From: Martinezella lusitana | Lineage (GTDB): Bacteria; Pseudomonadota; Alphaproteobacteria; Rhizobiales; Rhizobiaceae | Direction of reading: 5' to 3' | DNA: 64,000 nucleotides | Assembly: GCF_900094565.1 (NCBI RefSeq) | Contig: NZ_FMAF01000006.1 | Coordinates: forward strand, 1 to 64,000 | Shown here: positions 53,038-60,653 of the stretch, one piece after another | Layout: every line of letters starts with the position of its first letter | Position numbering within the stretch: position 1 is the first letter of the stretch | Made by a program: the position numbers and the translations under genes | The notes under the pieces: model-generated | Databases searched by the model: none | What the model was told of the DNA's origin: nothing | What the model saw: only the letters and a program-made list of their open reading frames with translations

Positions 53038-55083
53038 GTGGCCCAAGCCAGCGACAGCGCGAATCCCCTCGTCCTCTTCATGCCCTCCGGTAAGCGCGGC
53101 CATTTTCCGGTGGGAACGCCGGTGCTGGAGGCTGCGCGGCAGCTCGGCGTCTATGTGGAGAGCGTCTGCGGCGGCCGTGCCACCTGTGGGCGCTGCCAGG
53201 TCTCGGTGCAGGAGGGCAATTTCGCCAAGCACAAGATCGTCTCGGCCAACGACCATCTCTCGCCCATCGGCCCCAAGGAAAGACGCTACGCCGAGGTGCG
53301 CGATCTGCCTGATGGACGCCGCCTCTCCTGTTCTGCCCTGATCCAGGGCGATCTCGTCATCGACGTGCCGCAGGACACGGTGATCAATGCGCAGGTAGTG
53401 CGCAAAGCCGTCGACGAGCGCGTCATCATCCGCGATACGGCCGTGCATATGTGCTACGTCGAGGTCGAGGAGCCGGACATGCACAAGCCTTCGGGCGATC
53501 TCGACCGGTTGAAAGCCGCGTTGGCTGCCGATTGGAAATACGACAATCTCGACGTGGATTTTCACATCATCCCGCAAGTGCAGTCGATCCTGCGCAAGGG
53601 AGAATGGAAAGTCACCGCCGCGATCCATCAGGACCACGCCGACGACCATCCCCGCCTGATCGCGCTTTACCCCGGCCTCAAGAACGAGGCCTATGGCATC
53701 GCCTGCGATATCGGCTCGACCACCATCGCCATGCATCTCTCCTCGCTGCTGTCGGGCCGGACGGTGGCATCTGCCGGCACCTCCAACCCGCAGATCCGCT
53801 TCGGCGAGGATCTGATGAGCCGCGTCTCCTACGTCATGATGAACCCGGACGGCCGGGTCGCGATGACCAATGCCGTGCGCGAAGCGCTGAACGGGCTGAT
53901 CGACAAGGTCTGCGCCGACGGCGGCGTGTCGCGCCAGGACATCCTCGATGCGGTCTTCGTCGGCAACCCCATCATGCATCACCTGTTCCTCGGCATCGAC
54001 CCCACCGAGCTTGGCGGCGCACCCTTCGCGCTCGCCGTCTCGGGTGCGGTACACCTGAGGTCGGCCGAGATCGGCCTGCCGATGAATGCCGGCACGCGCG
54101 TCTACATGCTGCCGTGCATCGCCGGCCATGTCGGAGCCGACGCCGCCGCCGCCGCCCTCGCTGAAGGGCCGCACCGCCAGGATGAGATGATGCTGCTGGT
54201 TGATATCGGCACGAATGCCGAAATCGTGCTGGGCAATCGTCAGCGCGTCGTCGCCGCCTCCTCGCCGACGGGCCCTGCCTTCGAAGGCGCCGAGATTTCC
54301 AGCGGCCAGCGCGCAGCACCAGGCGCCATCGAACGTGTCCGCATCGACCCCGTCACATTGGAACCGCGCTATCGCGTCATTGGCATCGAGCCCTGGTCGG
54401 ACGAGCCCGGCTTTGACGAAGCCGCCGCCACCGTTGGCGTCACAGGCATCTGTGGCTCGGCAATCATCGAGGTGGTCGCCGAGATGTTCCTGACTGGTAT
54501 CATTTCCGAGGACGGCGTGGTCGACGGCGGCATGATTGCGCGTTCTCCGCGTATCCTGCAGAACGGCCGCACCTATTCCTACCTGCTGCGCGACGGCGAA
54601 CAACGCATTACCGTGACACAGAACGACGTCCGCGCCATCCAGCTTGCCAAGGCCGCCCTTTATGCCGGCGTCAAGCTGTTGATGGACAAGCAAGGTGTCG
54701 AGCATGTCGATCGCATCGGCCTTGCAGGCGCCTTCGGCACCTTCATCGACCCCAAATACGCGATGGTGCTCGGTCTCATCCCGGATTGCACCCTCGACAA
54801 GGTGAAGGCAGTCGGCAACGCGGCCGGCACCGGCGCGCGCATGGCATTGCTCAATCGCGGCCATCGCCGCGAGATCGAGGAAACTGTCAGCAAAATCGAG
54901 AAGATAGAGACGGCGCTTGAATCAAAGTTTCAGGAGCATTTCGTCTACGCCATGGCGCTGCCGAACAAGGTCGATGCCTTTCCGGAACTGGCGAAGGTGG
55001 TGACACTGCCGGAGCGCAAACAGCTTGGCGACGATGCCGGCGGCGAAGGCGGCGGCCGCAGACGGCGGCGCAGCCGCGAGTAA
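53038..55083 (+). CDS. ASKHA-domain corrinoid activation protein with 2Fe-2S domain (RamA/RACE-like)
   Basis: A 681-aa protein. The N-terminal ferredoxin domain has Cys44, Cys50, Cys53 (CGGRATCGRC) and Cys98, a [2Fe-2S] pattern. The large ASKHA ATPase-type domain follows (YGIACDIGSTTIAMHL near 220, LLVDIGTNAEIVLGN, SSPTGPAFEGAEISSGQ, GLAGAFGTFIDPKYAM). Such proteins reduce inactive Co(II) corrinoid back to Co(I) using ATP. An Arg-rich end (GGRRRRRSRE) closes it. GTG start. Last plus-strand gene of the series. Confidence 0.9.
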   Translation: MAQASDSANPLVLFMPSGKRGHFPVGTPVLEAARQLGVYVESVCGGRATCGRCQVSVQEGNFAKHKIVSANDHLSPIGPKERRYAEVRDLPDGRRLSCSALIQGDLVIDVPQDTVINAQVVRKAVDERVIIRDTAVHMCYVEVEEPDMHKPSGDLDRLKAALAADWKYDNLDVDFHIIPQVQSILRKGEWKVTAAIHQDHADDHPRLIALYPGLKNEAYGIACDIGSTTIAMHLSSLLSGRTVASAGTSNPQIRFGEDLMSRVSYVMMNPDGRVAMTNAVREALNGLIDKVCADGGVSRQDILDAVFVGNPIMHHLFLGIDPTELGGAPFALAVSGAVHLRSAEIGLPMNAGTRVYMLPCIAGHVGADAAAAALAEGPHRQDEMMLLVDIGTNAEIVLGNRQRVVAASSPTGPAFEGAEISSGQRAAPGAIERVRIDPVTLEPRYRVIGIEPWSDEPGFDEAAATVGVTGICGSAIIEVVAEMFLTGIISEDGVVDGGMIARSPRILQNGRTYSYLLRDGEQRITVTQNDVRAIQLAKAALYAGVKLLMDKQGVEHVDRIGLAGAFGTFIDPKYAMVLGLIPDCTLDKVKAVGNAAGTGARMALLNRGHRREIEETVSKIEKIETALESKFQEHFVYAMALPNKVDAFPELAKVVTLPERKQLGDDAGGEGGGRRRRRSRE

Positions 55084-55101
55084 CGCTTAACCGGCGGCGG
55101 C

Positions 55102-56001
55102 TCACGCGGCCATTTTTCGCCCGATCTCTATGAATGCCTGCCGGATGCTATCGGCAACGGCCTTCATCGGCCCCGTCATCTGCGATGCCGTCAGCAGGCG
55201 AATGTCGAAGGAGGTGAGTTCCGGCAGCCCCTCGTTCGGGCCGAGGATCTCCATATCCTCACCAATGTAGGACCGTGGGAACGGCGCGACCGCAAGGTCG
55301 GAGACAATAGCGGCGCGCTGCGCCATCGTGTGGGCGCTGAGATAGGAAACGCGGTAAGGCCGCTTCTGCCGTTCCAGTTGCGCCAACGCTTCCGACCGCC
55401 AGATGCAACCGTCTTCCCAGATGGAGATCGGCAGCGGGTCGCGCCGATAGGCCGTGCCGCACTTGGCACCCGCCCAGACGAGACGCTCCGTATAGATCAC
55501 TTCGCCTTCCGTCGGGAAAGGCCGCGTCGCGCAATTGATCAGCGCCAGATCCAGTCGCTGCTCCTCGATGCGCTTCTTCAGCTGGAGGCTCATATCCACG
55601 ACGACATCCACCATGATGCCGGGATAGCTCTCCGAAAAGCTCTTCAGAATGGTCGGCAGCAGGCGCTCGCCGATATCATCGGGTGCGCCAAGCCGCACCA
55701 CGCCGCTGAGCTCGGGCATGATGAAACGCGATACGGCTTCGTTCGACAAGGCCAGGATATTGCGCGCGTAGGAGAGCAGCATCTCGCCATGCTGCGTCAG
55801 GCTGACAGAGCGCGCGTCGCGCAGGAACAGCGTCACGCCGAGCTGCTCTTCCAGCTTCTTGATTTGCATCGAAACAGCGGACGGCGTGCGGAAGACCGCA
55901 TCGGCGGCGGTGGAGAAATTGCCGGTCTCGGCAATGGCTACAAAGGTGCGCAGAACTTCATTGTCAAGCAACGGTATGGGCCGGCGAAACGGTACAGTCA
56001 T
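55102..56001 (-). CDS. LysR-family transcriptional regulator
   Basis: A 299-aa LTTR. The N-terminal HTH (LLDNEVLRTFVAIAETGNFS, TAADAVFRTPSAVSMQIKKL, EEQLGVTLFLRDARSVSLT) and a periplasmic-binding-like effector domain are both present. The ATG follows GAAGG. It ends 18 bp from the convergent ASKHA gene. It may control the methyl-transfer operon, but LTTRs usually act on divergent genes, here the small protein at 56123. Effector unknown. Confidence 0.9.
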   Translation of the reverse strand: MTVPFRRPIPLLDNEVLRTFVAIAETGNFSTAADAVFRTPSAVSMQIKKLEEQLGVTLFLRDARSVSLTQHGEMLLSYARNILALSNEAVSRFIMPELSGVVRLGAPDDIGERLLPTILKSFSESYPGIMVDVVVDMSLQLKKRIEEQRLDLALINCATRPFPTEGEVIYTERLVWAGAKCGTAYRRDPLPISIWEDGCIWRSEALAQLERQKRPYRVSYLSAHTMAQRAAIVSDLAVAPFPRSYIGEDMEILGPNEGLPELTSFDIRLLTASQMTGPMKAVADSIRQAFIEIGRKMAA

Positions 56002-56122
56002 ATCGGCAACCTTCAATTTTTCTGATCCTAAGCACCATATCATTTCATTTGTCTGATTGTCAACGAAGCAGCATATTAGCCCTAATGAAACTGATACAGG
56101 CAGCTGCAAAGGAGCAAACACC

Positions 56123-56368
56123 ATGGCTGGCACGGCACTCGGCGAAGCCTCTCGCATCTTCACCCTTTTGCATATCCGAAAAATTCAACGGATGGCGCAG
56201 CATACGCTCGACGAGATTGCAGCGCGCTTCCCCGCTCACCTGATCGACGACGTCAATGCGCGCGGCCTCCCCCCGGATCGGACGCTGTCCGCCCTCGAAC
56301 GAAAGCCCGGCAAGACGCAATCGTTCAAGAATACTAATGACAGATATAAGATCTATTCGTTTGATTGA
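56123..56368 (+). CDS. Unrecognised 81-aa small protein
   Basis: Starts MAGTALGEASRIFTLLHIRK after AAAGGAGC, continuing with HTLDEIAARFPAHLIDD and a basic, polar C-terminus. No family recognised; the helical first half and size recall small DUF1127-like proteins, and a DUF1127 gene follows 74 bp downstream. Divergent from the LysR gene, so it may be its target. Confidence 0.55.
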   Translation: MAGTALGEASRIFTLLHIRKIQRMAQHTLDEIAARFPAHLIDDVNARGLPPDRTLSALERKPGKTQSFKNTNDRYKIYSFD

Positions 56369-56442
56369 TGAATAGGTCGGATCCATATTGTTGCTTGAGG
56401 ATTGCGATCTTTTGAGCATCTAAAGCCGAAAGGAACCTGGAA

Positions 56443-56649
56443 ATGACAACGATCACCTATAGACATACAGACAGGGTGCAGAGCCCGTTTCCATCGGGTG
56501 GCAGCCACATGCCTTTTTTCTCCAAGATCGCGGATCGCTGGCAGCAATGGCGTTCGCTACGCGAGCTTGAGTCACTGTCCGATGATGTACGCAAGGACAT
56601 GGGCTGGCCCGCCGCGAACGAAACCAACACTCCCAAGGCTATGCGATGA
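56443..56649 (+). CDS. DUF1127 small protein
   Basis: A 68-aa protein whose second half is DUF1127: FFSKIADRWQQWRSLRELE then SLSDDVRKDMGW. Short, basic, helical proteins of this family are abundant in rhizobia and are linked to phosphate/carbon metabolism and RNA turnover in Agrobacterium. AAAGGAAC before the ATG. A clear stem-loop follows. Confidence 0.85.
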   Translation: MTTITYRHTDRVQSPFPSGGSHMPFFSKIADRWQQWRSLRELESLSDDVRKDMGWPAANETNTPKAMR

Positions 56650-56671
56650 TTGCGAATGATCGTAAAATCTG

Positions 56672-56704
56672 AAGGCGACACTCAACCCCAACGAGTGTCG
56701 CCTT
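56672..56704 (+). terminator. Stem-loop terminator after the DUF1127 gene
   Basis: AAGGCGACACTC - 9 nt - GAGTGTCGCCTT followed by TC. A 12-bp perfect stem, with no long T-run. Confidence 0.75.
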
Positions 56705-56936
56705 TCGAACATTTGTGCATCTGGACGCGCATTCCCACTTAATCTTGATAATCAGCCCCATATATATTTGGTTGTTTCAGTAGATTGCTTGCACTCCTTC
56801 ATCTGCTTTCTTCACCGCGGCATTTTTTGTAGCAAACGCAAATATTCCTTTGCGGCCGCGATTATCCATGCCAATGTCGCTAATAGACCATCGAGCCGAC
56901 GTATTTGACGCAAGGAATACGCAATGGTCCTGGAGC

Positions 56937-57971
56937 ATGGATTTTCACGATATGAGCAAGACTCCGATTAAGACGCGTTCCCTGGTTTTCTTCCTCGTTC
57001 CGCATTTCACCATGCTGCCGTTTTCCGCCGCGGTAGAGACATTGCGCATCGCCAACCGCATGCTGGGCTACCCCGCCTACACATGGCGTCTCGCCTCCAC
57101 CGACGGCCAGAAGGTCTATTCCTCCAGCGGCATCGGCCTCGAGGTCAACTCAGCGCTCGCCGACGAACGCCGCTATCTCGGCGGCGAAAACCGCCCGAAT
57201 ATGGTGCTGGTCTGTTCCGGCATCTATGTCGAGGAGTTCAACAACAAGTCGGTCAACGCCTGGCTGCGCGAGACCTATAATCGCGGCGTGGCTGTCGGCA
57301 GTCTCTGTACGGGCGCACATGTGCTTGCCCAGGCGGGCCTGCTGAATGGCAAGCGCTGCGCCATCCACTGGGAAAACCTCCCCGGCTTCTCCGAGACCTT
57401 CCCACAGGCCGAAGTCTATGCCGATCTCTACGAGGTCGACAGCAACATCTATACCTGTGCCGGCGGCACAGCTTCGCTCGACATGATGCTGAACCTGATC
57501 GGCCAGGACTTCGGCGAGAACCTCGTCAATCGCGTCTGCGAGCAGCAATTGACCGATCGCGTCCGCAGCCCGCATGACCGCCAGCGCCTGCCGTTGCGTG
57601 CGCGCCTGGGCGTGCAGAATGCCAAGGTACTGTCGATCATCGAGCTGATGGAAAGCAACCTCGCCGAGCCGTTGTCGCTGCTGGAAATTGCCGATGATGC
57701 CGGCCTGTCGCGCCGCCAGATCGAACGCCTGTTCCGGCAGGAGATGGGTCGCTCGCCGGCCCGCTACTATCTCGAAATCCGGCTGGATCGCGCCCGGCAC
57801 CTGCTCGTGCAATCCTCCATGCCGGTTGTCGAAGTGGCCGTCGCCTGCGGCTTCGTGTCCGCCTCGCATTTTTCCAAGTGTTATCGCGAACTCTACAACC
57901 GCTCGCCGCAGCAGGAGCGCGCCGAGCGCAAGCTGACCATGTCGACGAACCGCACCGGCATCGTCGTCTGA
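56937..57971 (+). CDS. GlxA/GbdR-type AraC-family regulator (DJ-1/PfpI-like N-domain)
   Basis: About 344 aa. The N-terminal class I amidotransferase-like domain (SLVFFLVPHFTMLPFSAAVE, VGSLCTGAHVLAQAGLLNGK) senses a small molecule without catalysis. The C-terminal AraC double HTH (LSLLEIADDAGLSRRQIERL, VVEVAVACGFVSASHFSKCY) binds DNA. This architecture is that of GbdR, the betaine/dimethylglycine regulator of Pseudomonas, and of other quaternary-amine regulators such as those of carnitine. Closeness to the methyl-transfer and betaine genes makes that role plausible. In-frame starts at 56868, 56874 and 56952 are also possible. Confidence 0.85.
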   Translation: MDFHDMSKTPIKTRSLVFFLVPHFTMLPFSAAVETLRIANRMLGYPAYTWRLASTDGQKVYSSSGIGLEVNSALADERRYLGGENRPNMVLVCSGIYVEEFNNKSVNAWLRETYNRGVAVGSLCTGAHVLAQAGLLNGKRCAIHWENLPGFSETFPQAEVYADLYEVDSNIYTCAGGTASLDMMLNLIGQDFGENLVNRVCEQQLTDRVRSPHDRQRLPLRARLGVQNAKVLSIIELMESNLAEPLSLLEIADDAGLSRRQIERLFRQEMGRSPARYYLEIRLDRARHLLVQSSMPVVEVAVACGFVSASHFSKCYRELYNRSPQQERAERKLTMSTNRTGIVV

Positions 57972-58003
57972 AAACAGCATCAATCAGCAGCGATTATCGA
58001 TGC

Positions 58004-58024
58004 AAGCGGCCTATTCGGCCGCTT
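58004..58024. terminator. Stem-loop between convergent regulator and GGDEF genes
   Basis: AAGCGGCC-TATTC-GGCCGCTT, a perfect 8-bp stem overlapping the last codons of the GGDEF gene. It could end transcription from both sides. Confidence 0.5.
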
Positions 58025-59342
58025 CTTCGGTCATCCTGAAGTCGGAATAGACCTGATTGCGGCCGTTATGCTTGGCCATGTAGAGAAACTGGTCGGCCGC
58101 ATTGAGATAGTTGTCGAAGGATTCGTAGCCGGCGATCTCGGCGACGCCGATCGATACGGTAACGGATAATTCCTCATCATCCGCGCTGACCTTCAAACCG
58201 GCGAGATCGATACGCACCTCGTCGCAAAGCATGGTTGCCGCGCGCGAATCCATTTCATTGAACAGAATGGCGAATTCTTCGCCGCCAAGGCGGGACAAAA
58301 GGCTCGTGGTGCCTTCGAACAGCGCATGGAGCCGACGAGCGACAGCCTTCAGCACGAGATCGCCAATTTCGTGACCGTAAGTGTCGTTTAGCTTCTTGAA
58401 ATGGTCGATATCGAGAATGGCAACGGAACTGGGGCACTGTCGGCGCAGGCATTCATTCACCAGCCGCGGGGCGTGATCGTAAAAATACCGCCTGTTGTAA
58501 AGACCCGTCAGATAGTCGCTCGCCGCCGCCGCCCGCAATTGCTTGAGCTGCGTCAGCGTCTCGACATTCAAAGCAATGCGACATTGCAGCTCTTCCGGAA
58601 CGAAAGGGCGGTAGATGAAGTCGCTGGCGCCGGCCTTGAGGAAGCTTGCCGACAACAAACGGTCGTTTGAAGAAGAGATGCCGATGATCCGCATCCTATC
58701 CGATCCATAGCGATGGCGGATGCGGCGCGTCAGTTCATGGCCGTTCATGTCGGGCATGTTGTAATCGGTGATGACAATTTCGATATCGTCAAACTCTTCG
58801 AACGCCGCCAGAGCCTCGACGCCTGTGCTGGCCTCGGTAACCCTGAATTGTTGTGCCTGCAGGAGGTCTATGAGCATCTGCCTGGCCGATGGCAAATCAT
58901 CGACAACCAGTACGCGTGTCGTCCGATTGGTGATGGCGCGCCGAACGGCCGCGACGAGATTGTCGAGAGCGAACTCGCTGTCCTTCAAGACATAGTCAAC
59001 GACACTGCGCTCCATGATGCGATTGCGCGTCGCCGTATCGAAAGACGCCGTAAAGACGATGCTTGGTATCTGATGCTTGACGGCGACGTCCAGCGCCTCG
59101 CCGTAGGCAGCGTCGGGCAGGTTTAGATCGATCACCGCCATGGTAAAGCCGCGGCCACCGTCCGCCAGCGCTTCGTTCAACATTTTCAACGAGGCACAAT
59201 GCGTGACGGCAAGACCGAGTTCGGTTTCAAATCGATGCGACAATACGGCGGAAAACATGCGCGAATCCTCGACCAGAAGTATCTTCTGGCTGCCAGTGCG
59301 ATAGCTGCTGCCATCGCTGAGGGCTCCCACATGCAGCACCAT
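58011..59342 (-). CDS. Double-receiver diguanylate cyclase (PleD-like)
   Basis: A 443-aa response regulator. REC1 has ILLVEDSRMF and Asp72 in VIDLNLPD; REC2 has VLVVDDLPSARQ and Asp in VITDYNMPDMNG near 192. The C-terminal GGDEF domain has DYLTGLYNRRYF, ILDIDHFKKLNDTYGH and RLGGEEFAIL. It should make cyclic di-GMP when phosphorylated. No RxxD inhibitory site is obvious just before GGEEF. Its nearest relative is the adjacent paralogue at 59531, which has the same double receivers but no GGDEF. ATG with GAAGGG. Confidence 0.92.
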   Translation of the reverse strand: MVLHVGALSDGSSYRTGSQKILLVEDSRMFSAVLSHRFETELGLAVTHCASLKMLNEALADGGRGFTMAVIDLNLPDAAYGEALDVAVKHQIPSIVFTASFDTATRNRIMERSVVDYVLKDSEFALDNLVAAVRRAITNRTTRVLVVDDLPSARQMLIDLLQAQQFRVTEASTGVEALAAFEEFDDIEIVITDYNMPDMNGHELTRRIRHRYGSDRMRIIGISSSNDRLLSASFLKAGASDFIYRPFVPEELQCRIALNVETLTQLKQLRAAAASDYLTGLYNRRYFYDHAPRLVNECLRRQCPSSVAILDIDHFKKLNDTYGHEIGDLVLKAVARRLHALFEGTTSLLSRLGGEEFAILFNEMDSRAATMLCDEVRIDLAGLKVSADDEELSVTVSIGVAEIAGYESFDNYLNAADQFLYMAKHNGRNQVYSDFRMTEEAAE

Positions 59343-59530
59343 TTCCCTTCAATTCCTCCCGTGCCATCCGGCACACGAAATACTCAGTCAGTCTCGCATC
59401 TGCTAAAACCGCCGATACACCTATCCTGAACAGGATTCGTGAAAAATTGGAACCGCAGATTGCAGACATTTGCATAAAAATGAATTTTCCTCACATTAGG
59501 TCGACGCCGCTACGCCGGCCTTGTGGTATT

Positions 59531-60361
59531 TCATGCTATTTCGCTGACACGCCGCGCTGATTGAATCTGAAGTAACGTGTCGAGATTCTGGTTTACGCGG
59601 CAGTAAAACTCCTCGTCGATGAACGGCCGCAGAATGAAATCATTGCCGCCAGCCTTGAGGAAGCGTGCCGAAAGAAGCCGATTGGTTGATGATGAGACGC
59701 CGATGATGCGCAACTGGTGCGAACCGGTCGCTGCGCGAATACGCCGCGTCAGCTCGAAGCCATCCATGTCGGGCATGTTGTAATCCGTGACCATCAGGCC
59801 GATGTCGCGATTGGCCTTCAGAATCTCCAACGCCTTGACGCCGCCTTCCGCGATACTGACGCGAAAATTGTAGCGTTTCAGCCGGCTGGACAACAGGGCC
59901 CGCGCCGTTGGACTGTCATCGACGATCAGAACATGATGGCGCTGGTTGGTGAGAAAGCGGCAGATCGATTCCGCCAGCAAATCCACGGCAAAAATATTGT
60001 CCTTGAGGATGTAGTCGACGACATTCTTGGCGATCAGCTCGTCGCGCGTGCCTTCCAGAAAGGTGCCCGTGAAAGCGATCGTCGGAATGGAGAGATCAAG
60101 CAGATAAGCCAGCGCTTCGCCCTTCTCGGCTCCCGGCAGGTTCATGTTTGAAATCGCCAGCTGGATCGGCTCCGACGACTTGTCATAAGCAAGCTGCAAC
60201 TCCTCGAAATTGCGGCAGATTTCGACATCGATGTCCAGAAGCTCTCTCAGCCTGGCCCGGATCATCGAAGTAAAGAGATTGGAATCCTCAACAAGAAGAA
60301 TACGCGATCCAGCAAGCGACGCGCCGGAATATTGCATCCCCGAAACACCCAGAAATGGCAT
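59531..60361 (-). CDS. Double-receiver protein with degenerate REC1
   Basis: A 276-aa protein aligned end to end with the receiver part of the neighbouring diguanylate cyclase (ILLVEDS at the same position; VTDYNMPDMDG and LSARFLKAGGNDFILRPF in REC2). In REC1 the phospho-acceptor position is Asn72 (AISNMNLPG), where the paralogue has Asp72. REC2 keeps its Asp. There is no output domain, so it probably acts by phosphotransfer or dimerising with the cyclase. Likely tandem duplication followed by loss of GGDEF. Confidence 0.88.
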   Translation of the reverse strand: MPFLGVSGMQYSGASLAGSRILLVEDSNLFTSMIRARLRELLDIDVEICRNFEELQLAYDKSSEPIQLAISNMNLPGAEKGEALAYLLDLSIPTIAFTGTFLEGTRDELIAKNVVDYILKDNIFAVDLLAESICRFLTNQRHHVLIVDDSPTARALLSSRLKRYNFRVSIAEGGVKALEILKANRDIGLMVTDYNMPDMDGFELTRRIRAATGSHQLRIIGVSSSTNRLLSARFLKAGGNDFILRPFIDEEFYCRVNQNLDTLLQIQSARRVSEIA

Positions 60362-60653
60362 AATAAAAACCTGCTTTTGAAATTGGCCCCTCTGTTATTG
60401 TTTCTAGAACAAAGCTTTTGAATATTTGTTAAGTCGACTGGTTTCCCAGAAATGAAGGAAACGGCCAGATATCGACGAGCATTTCGCCGGTCGGATAGGC
60501 GATACCCCAGCTTTCAAAAACTGGAATTGCAGAATAATACGCTTTGAAGCCTTCGACCGGGGCAGGTCCCTACTGCGCTGAACGAGGCGCAGGCGAGCTG
60601 GGCCGCTTCGCATGGCCTCCGGCAAGGCGAACCCGCCGGCCCGGCCCGTCCCC
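60362..60653. other. Intergenic region between mscS-type and double-receiver genes
   Basis: About 290 bp. It contains the promoter side of the double-receiver gene with an AT-rich stretch just upstream of its start. I see no further gene, repeat or terminator. Confidence 0.4.

Noticed and set aside
52933..54864. 643-codon minus-strand open frame
   Set aside because: Antisense shadow of the ASKHA gene, whose motifs are clear on the plus strand.
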